This document shows positions 57,901 to 64,000 of a stretch of DNA of 64,000 nucleotides, one piece after another. Both the position numbers and the translations under genes were made by a program. Positions within the stretch are counted from its first letter, which is position 1, and each line of letters starts with the position of its first letter. The DNA is taken from the NCBI GenBank assembly GCA_029207755.1, contig JARCOQ010000004.1, positions 40,232,305 to 40,296,304 of the forward strand, given 5' to 3'. The notes under the pieces are model-generated. The model had not been told where the DNA came from. It worked only from the letters and a program-made list of their open reading frames with translations, and searched no databases. This DNA is from Chamaea fasciata. Its lineage: Eukaryota; Chordata; Aves; Passeriformes; Sylviidae.

Positions 57901-60900
57901 AGGTGAACAAAAATATCTCTAATAATATTGCAGGAATCTGATAATGCCATTCCTTCACAGGAATTATGAAGAGACTGAGCAAATGATTGATAAGGCCTCC
58001 ATATTTTTGTGACTGGAAGGAAGAAGCATAGTGACTGACTGAGTGTTGTTTTAACCTACATGTCAGAAAACAAAGTCAGCCATGAGTTACCAAAGGCAGA
58101 GAAAAGATGTAACAACACAATGACCAGGTAAAAGAAAATTACTGTCATTAGCCTGGGTATTCCCATACAACCCATCCAGAGCAAAAAGTTGCTCTAAATA
58201 AGGTGTTTCATTCTGACTGGTTCCAAAGAAAAGGACCTCTCTCTTTCCCAGAGCTCTTCTCTCACTATCCTTCTGTAAACCAACTCACAAACATTGCTGA
58301 AAAATATGTAATGTAATGATTCTGTAAGCATGGCTCATAATTACCTTAAAATAGTGGGAAGTTGATTTTTCTGCATATTTGCTTATTAACATTCCAGCTT
58401 GTAAACAACCTAATCTGAATTTTATGTCTAAGCTATTGTTCCATGTAAAGCCCTATGCTGTTGTTTAGCTTTGGGTGTTTGGACTGAGTATCTGTGGTGA
58501 AGCAAAATCATTTATTAGGGGTTTATATCTTTCTATGCTTTTGTCTCTAGGTGTCAGTTACGTGTCTCAGCTGCCAAATTAATTTCACATGTTCTTTCAA
58601 AGACTTGCTCTGGTTTCCTGATTTATACTAACAATTATATTAGGGTATTGGACTTAGAAATTACTCCTTTCTTGGACAAGTAATAAAGAGGGCAATGGAA
58701 TGAGGCTAGTGCCTGATTTCAATAAAACAGAGATTTCTTAAAAGGGACGTATAACTCTATGTCAAGAAATTCCTTTTCAATAAACTAAACATTGGTCCTT
58801 ATAGTCTTTCATATTCTCAAAATAAATGCCACTTGTTCCACATTTTCTTTGCAAGTTAGTGGTAAAATACATGTATCCTCTACCATAAACTATTTTGAGA
58901 ACTGAATTTTAAAGATATTATATTGACACTAGTCCTCCCAAAGTGATTACCTTTAAATTTTGTATGTGTAACACGAGTAAGAGCAGAACCAGAGTTTGCC
59001 TCTGCAGAATTATCACACTTTATAAAGACAAAAATCTAGCACGGAAGGTCCTTAAGGTACAAAGCATGTCAATGTTTAGAGTAATTTCTGACATAAACAA
59101 TGATAATTAATAGTCCTATTTGATACTAGCACCTTGGAAGTTGTCCAACCCAAAAAATCCCTAAATCCAAAACCAAATGTGAGGTGGTACAATAGATCAA
59201 ATAATAGGTATTTTAGTCATGATAAATACTCCCAACAGAAGATTATCATGATTGTTATTAAAATTTGGATCAATGGAAACAGAAGGATAAGCATGTGCCT
59301 CACACCTCTGAAGAGGAAAGGGCTTGCATGAGTCACTCACCCACAGCTTCATGGCACCATTACTCCTAAAACTGAAATCTCTGCTTTTCTTTAAGCAGAC
59401 ACAAAAGCTTATGATTCAGACTTTCCAGTCTGAGATGAAAAAGACGACATTTGGTGGTTCTGGAAGGCTGATCGTCTTGTGCAATATTCCTTAACATAGT
59501 TTTGCCTGAAACTGTAGCATTTATACTGCATTTTGCACTGCTGTCACTCAAAACTGCTGTGAATGCTCAGTTGAAGTTTCGTTCCAAAACAAAAATGCTG
59601 CAAAGGCCTTGTTAACCTAGTTTCTACTCAGAATTAATATTTGTGTGATGACTTGAATTATCTCCTCAGATAATCACAACATGGCATGCAATTCTGAGTG
59701 TCATGTTTGTTTCACTCCTGGGAAATGGGAATAAAAAATTGCCTGGAGCATTATGAATGCAAATAAATTACCTCTTGGCAATGGTCACCTTATATTATAT
59801 TGTGACAATTTTATTAAAGGCACATCTAAACTGATTAAATGCTTCCATAGAATTCCACAATGTTTTACAAATCCTGCTATTTAAAATGGGTTGCTGATAG
59901 ACATTTTCTGGAATGGAGAGCAGAGAAAAGTAGTTAAACTTTGTATAAACAAACTTCAATCACTTATTAGGTGAGAAAGTAGTGCTGAAATTAATTATGA
60001 ATTCACAACTGTGTATATCCTTTTGATAAAAAGCAAATATTCCAAGAAGAATTCTACTATACCTTGAAGCTTCATTTAATTGTGTAACTATAGTCATTTC
60101 TCAACAGTTATAAAGATTAAATCATATTTTCTAAACAGAGGGATTCAATTTTGTTATACTAATTAGGTGAAATTCATGGAAGACTTGATGATAGATTTAA
60201 ATGATTTAAAATTACAACATTTGTGTGTCATTCCGATACTTGTGTTAGCCCTTTTTCAAATTCTATCTTAACGTTTAAAAAACCCACTTTTTCACTTGTA
60301 AAATGCTGGATCAGTGTACAATATTTCTGAGCACAGACAAACTTGCTGTCAAATGATGTAATAAGATGGTTTAGACTTTTGTGTAAAACACCTGAATCGT
60401 TAAAACACTATTTGTTTTGTGGTGACCACTGAGATTGTTCTGAAGCCTTGCTAGGTTTACTGGACAGTGGTACAATAGAGTCTGATCAAGTCTGGGTAGT
60501 TATTAAAATCTTTATCTAATTAGTAAGCTCTGCACTGATATTTCTAACTTTATCATCAAAATATGTAGTAATACTATGGTCCTGTCGGCTATTAGACTAT
60601 TCTGAGAGTATACAAAGTTTCCACAGAGCATGTTATGGGAAAGGTCATAATCATAAACATGTCAGGCTGAGAAGAATGTGAAGACCAGAACAGGACAACC
60701 TGGAACACCATACACTTTTATGCACGTAACCCATTTCGCAGATTCATCAAACTTTTTGTTAAAATTTTTCAGTGGAAGACATCCACAACTTCTGTATATA
60801 CTGTGATTGTTGCACCTTTTAAGAGTTAGGTAGTTGTAAGGCCTAAGTTCAGTCTCTACTCTAAATCAAGTTTGTATCTTCTATATTTCTTCTCAGAAAA

Positions 60901-61079
60901 TAATCGGGGATTTTGGGACCATTTTTTCTGTACTGGAATTTTGCCACAATACATGTACTACATCATGGACTTCTCTCTTAGGTTTTACTTTCAGTAAATG
61001 TTAAAGAGCATCCATCAACTTGTCCTCAAAGGACGTATTTCCGAAACATTTATCATTATTCCATTTTCTCTCTGACTGC
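54956..61079. other. Unique AT-rich sequence
   Basis: Apart from the microsatellite at 56715 I see no repeat, RNA gene or exon. Confidence 0.55.
56715..56790. repeat. (TA)n/(TATG)n/(GA)n microsatellite
   Basis: ATATATGTATATATATG, then a GAGAGAGA run. Simple sequence only. Confidence 0.9.
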
Positions 61080-61216
61080 ATTGCTGGAGTTTTTCAAGGC
61101 TCAGTTGAGGAGGGTGGAAAATAATCTCATCTAGGCTCCCTTTCCCATGAAAAGTTGTACTTGATCTTCTGAAGTCTCTTTCAAGCTGGGCTGTTCTATG
61201 AATCCTATCACCCACT
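61080..61216 (+). mobile_element. CR1 LINE 3'-end fragment
   Basis: GGAGTTTTTCAAGGCTCAG, GATCTTCTGAAGTCTCTTTCAA and GCTGTTCTATGAATCCTAT follow the order of the CR1 3' terminus on the plus strand. Confidence 0.8.
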
Positions 61217-61846
61217 CTTTGTAATCTTGCTAATATATGTTCTTGGTCCTCATCATCTCAAGGGTCTCTTATGACTCACATTCAACTTACTCTTAAAAAT
61301 TCCTTTTTTGAGGACTAAACTCTGTTTCATATCAAAGGTGAATATTTCAAAATAAATGTTCCACAACTACTTAAGAATGACAGGAGTAAAATCAAGAAAA
61401 TAGAATAGGTTGTCATGAATGTTTGACACAGGTTTCAAGGTTTTAAAAAAAGCAGTCATGTGGGCAGTGAGAGTTATGGGCCTTCTAGAGGTCATAGACT
61501 AAGACTTTGATCACTTCACCAATAAGGTCAAATTGAAAGATGATTTTGGTTAAACAGTAAAAGAAACCGCTGCAGCCTCTAAATGTGGGATTTCTCTTAA
61601 TCTCTAATATAGATAGACATTTAGATACAGGGTGAATGTCACTGGTGTAAATAATCAATGCTTCGTCAACTTCAACAAAGTGATGTACTTTGTACTAAGA
61701 GGGAACACTTTTCGCAAAATGAATGATTTAGCTCATTTCAGTCATAGTATTTTTTTTGCATGAAGTTATACTTAGTGTACTGTGGTGATCCCTGGTACCT
61801 GGTACACAGAGGTTGGATCTCTCTTTCACAGCTACAAGATAGCCCC

Positions 61847-61930
61847 CAAAAAACTTGAACAAACAAAAAAATAAACAAACAAACCCAAAACAAAAAAAAA
61901 AATCAAAAACCACTTAAAAAACTCCAAAAA
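61847..61930. repeat. A-rich (AAAC)n block
   Basis: AAACAAAC-type repeats with short poly(A) runs, resembling the blocks at 4.5 and 44 kb. Confidence 0.9.
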
Positions 61931-62567
61931 CCTGAGGTGAAAAGAAATAATGATGATTATCTGTGAAATCATGCTGATTTACAGCTCAGGAACATGGAAC
62001 AACCTGGAAAATTTAAACACTCGTTCTAAGAACTTGAGGCCTGTTACTCTGCCATTCTAAACAAAACACAATAATGTTCCTTGCTAGTTCTGAACAAGAC
62101 CCCTACAAGCCCAGATTCAAGAAGTCTAGATGAAAAGACATCCTGATGATTTGAGGTCAGAGGAAAGAGTTTTCTGAGAGCTGAGGAAATGGAAAGGGCA
62201 ATTGATAAACCAAAAATCAGAATCTTAATGTTAATGAAGAGTTTCTTACTCTTGTTTTGAATCAAAATTTTTTTACTGATTTTTAGTTTCTGTTTTGTTA
62301 CAAATAATTTATTATTATACAAAAATAAATGCACTTGAAAGCAATTTATAAGGAGATCCAGCCTCAGAACAAGTACTAGATAGTGGTCAAATCACCCCCT
62401 ATGCTCAAGTTTCCTTCTGCTTTACCATGAAAAACTCTTAGCAAGACCTTTCTTCTTCAAGTATCACAGACATAAACCCTGTGCTGATCAAAAGAGCATC
62501 CATTCACACAGTTTTTTCCATCCATGAATTTAGTCCTAAAAGCACTGGTCACTCAGAAAAAATAGTC

Positions 62568-62990
62568 ATAGAATCACAGAACAATTTAGGTTAGAAAAGA
62601 CCTTAAATCATCATTTCCATCCATTAACCCGGCACTGCCAAGTCCAGCACTAAACCATGTCCCTCACAGCCACATCTTCACATCTTATAAACACAGCCAG
62701 GGATGGTGACTCCACCACTTTCTTGGGTAGAATGTTACAATGCTTGACAGGCCTTTCACTGAAGAAATTTACACTAAACGCCAACCTAAACCTTTCAGGT
62801 GCAACTTTAGGCCTTTTCCTTGTCCTATTACTTGTAATCTAGGAGTGTGGACCAGCCTCCACTTGGCTAGAACAACCTTTCAGGTAGCTGAGAGTGGTAA
62901 GATTCCCACTGAGCCTCCTTTCCTTCCTCCAGACTAAACAACTCCACTTCCCTATGTCTGTCCTTGCATATTTTGAGTCACTCAGACACT
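62568..62990 (-). mobile_element. CR1 LINE 3' fragment
   Basis: Starts with TCATAGAATCACAGAACAA, the CR1 terminal motif on the minus strand, and continues with CACAGCCAGGGATGGTGACT, GAGTGGTAAGATTCCC and CTCCAGACTAAACAACTCC. This is the same subfamily order as the CR1 at 19.65 kb. Confidence 0.9.
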
Positions 62991-64000
62991 TCACTTGCCA
63001 TTTGTAATTGTGTTAATACAATCTGTATCATATTTTCAAAAAATGTGTTTCTATGTTTCATTTATTCTAAGAAGAATTTCTGGTAGTTGTGAAGTAGAAC
63101 AATTGCTTCACTTGTTAAAATAAGAGTAAAATAGGCAGCAAAAATAATGTTTAGATCCTAAAATATTTTTTTTAGAATTACTAATTATGACTCACTTTGC
63201 CACTTCCTAGCTGTTGATGGCTACCAGATTAATTGTTCTTAGTTTTTCTACAACCAAATGCATTTCTTGTTTGAAGTTTGAATCACTTCTTTCATTATGC
63301 CTTCAGAATTTGAACAGCTGCCAGAGGTGTAACACTACATCTGAAAAGTTGAGACAGTAATTATTTTACACTTTTGTCTTGAATTGATATGGTTATAATA
63401 CTGATTCAGACAGTTAAGTCTTAGCAAATCTTGATATTATTAAAAAGGGGGGCAAAGAGTCTTTACAAGAAAAAGAACATTTACTATGGGCCTAAGGAAT
63501 ATTTATTCAAAATTTAACCAGCATAATCCAAGAATGAAATGCTTTAATAATATATTTTTAAAGGAGTGTGATTTTAGCCTTCATAACTGTTCATCTCTAG
63601 TCATTGTATCAAAGAATCAGGAAATGAAATATCATCAACACCAAAAAAAAGACAGTTATATCCAAAAAAAGTACTAAGAAATATAGTTTTATTGTCTTTT
63701 AATATAGTGAATTAAGACCAAATGTTACTCTAGGCAAACACGTGTACTTTTCATATATACATAAGCTTAGTGCAGATGCATTCTCATTTGGAATCTTCAA
63801 AAAAATTCCACATGAACATTTCCTTACTTGATTTATTACAGTCATATACCTAGATACTTAGTATCTTCAGAGAACTATGGATAATGAAATGGTCATTAAC
63901 CCTTCGGGGAGACAGAAGGGTTACTACTCTACCTACTCTACCTGTTCCGTAGGTAGTTGTTACAATAACATTTCAGCTAAAAAAAATCTCCATATTCAGT
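62991..64000. other. Unique AT-rich sequence with a terminal hairpin
   Basis: A perfect 8-bp stem (63898-63905 with 63915-63922) is followed by a short CTACCTACT tandem near 63930. Nothing else recognised. Confidence 0.5.

Overview
The window looks like non-coding avian nuclear DNA. It is AT-rich, and its interspersed repeats are dominated by 5'-truncated CR1 LINE copies plus endogenous retrovirus (ERV) sequence, the usual repeat profile of bird genomes. I recognise no host protein-coding exon, tRNA, rRNA or CRISPR array. All ORFs with recognisable protein homology belong to retroelements. The species cannot be named from the sequence alone.

The main feature is a nearly full-length but defective ERV provirus on the + strand at 6283-12399. 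It is flanked by a 5-bp target duplication (TGCCA at 6278-6282 and 12400-12404). It has a 523-bp 5' LTR, a tRNA-Lys-type primer binding site, an unusual hydrophobic pre-gag ORF, a 57-nt tandem repeat, gag, protease plus reverse transcriptase, a decayed RNase H, an integrase with an intact DD35E triad, a purine-rich tract and a 439-bp 3' LTR with an internal deletion. There is no env. The 5-bp duplication and the style of the polymerase point to a class III (ERV-L-like) element. Gag and protease/RT lie in one frame, separated by a single amber codon followed by a G-rich spacer and a perfect hairpin, which resembles a stop-codon readthrough site.

Three other LTRs are visible. A related but distinct LTR lies at about 18025-18962. 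A solo LTR of the provirus family (19111-19650) is nested inside a CR1 copy. A minus-strand solo LTR (41158-41692) with a 4-bp duplication (AACC) is nested inside another CR1. A fifth LTR-like segment at about 54530-54955 is tentative.

CR1 fragments lie at 2228-3525 (-), 15222-15420 (-), 18990-20880 (-, interrupted), 22221-22945 (-, with a fold-back inverted duplication), 33024-33172 (-), 40954-41930 (-, interrupted), 45020-45522 (+), 49395-49652 (-), 53995-54205 (+), 61080-61216 (+) and 62568-62990 (-). An older LINE remnant probably lies at 24980-25560. Microsatellites and homopolymers sit at 17811-18021, 23427-23512, 24688-24713, 29980-30030, 30285-30331 and 56715-56790. The rest is ordinary unique AT-rich sequence with only short chance ORFs.
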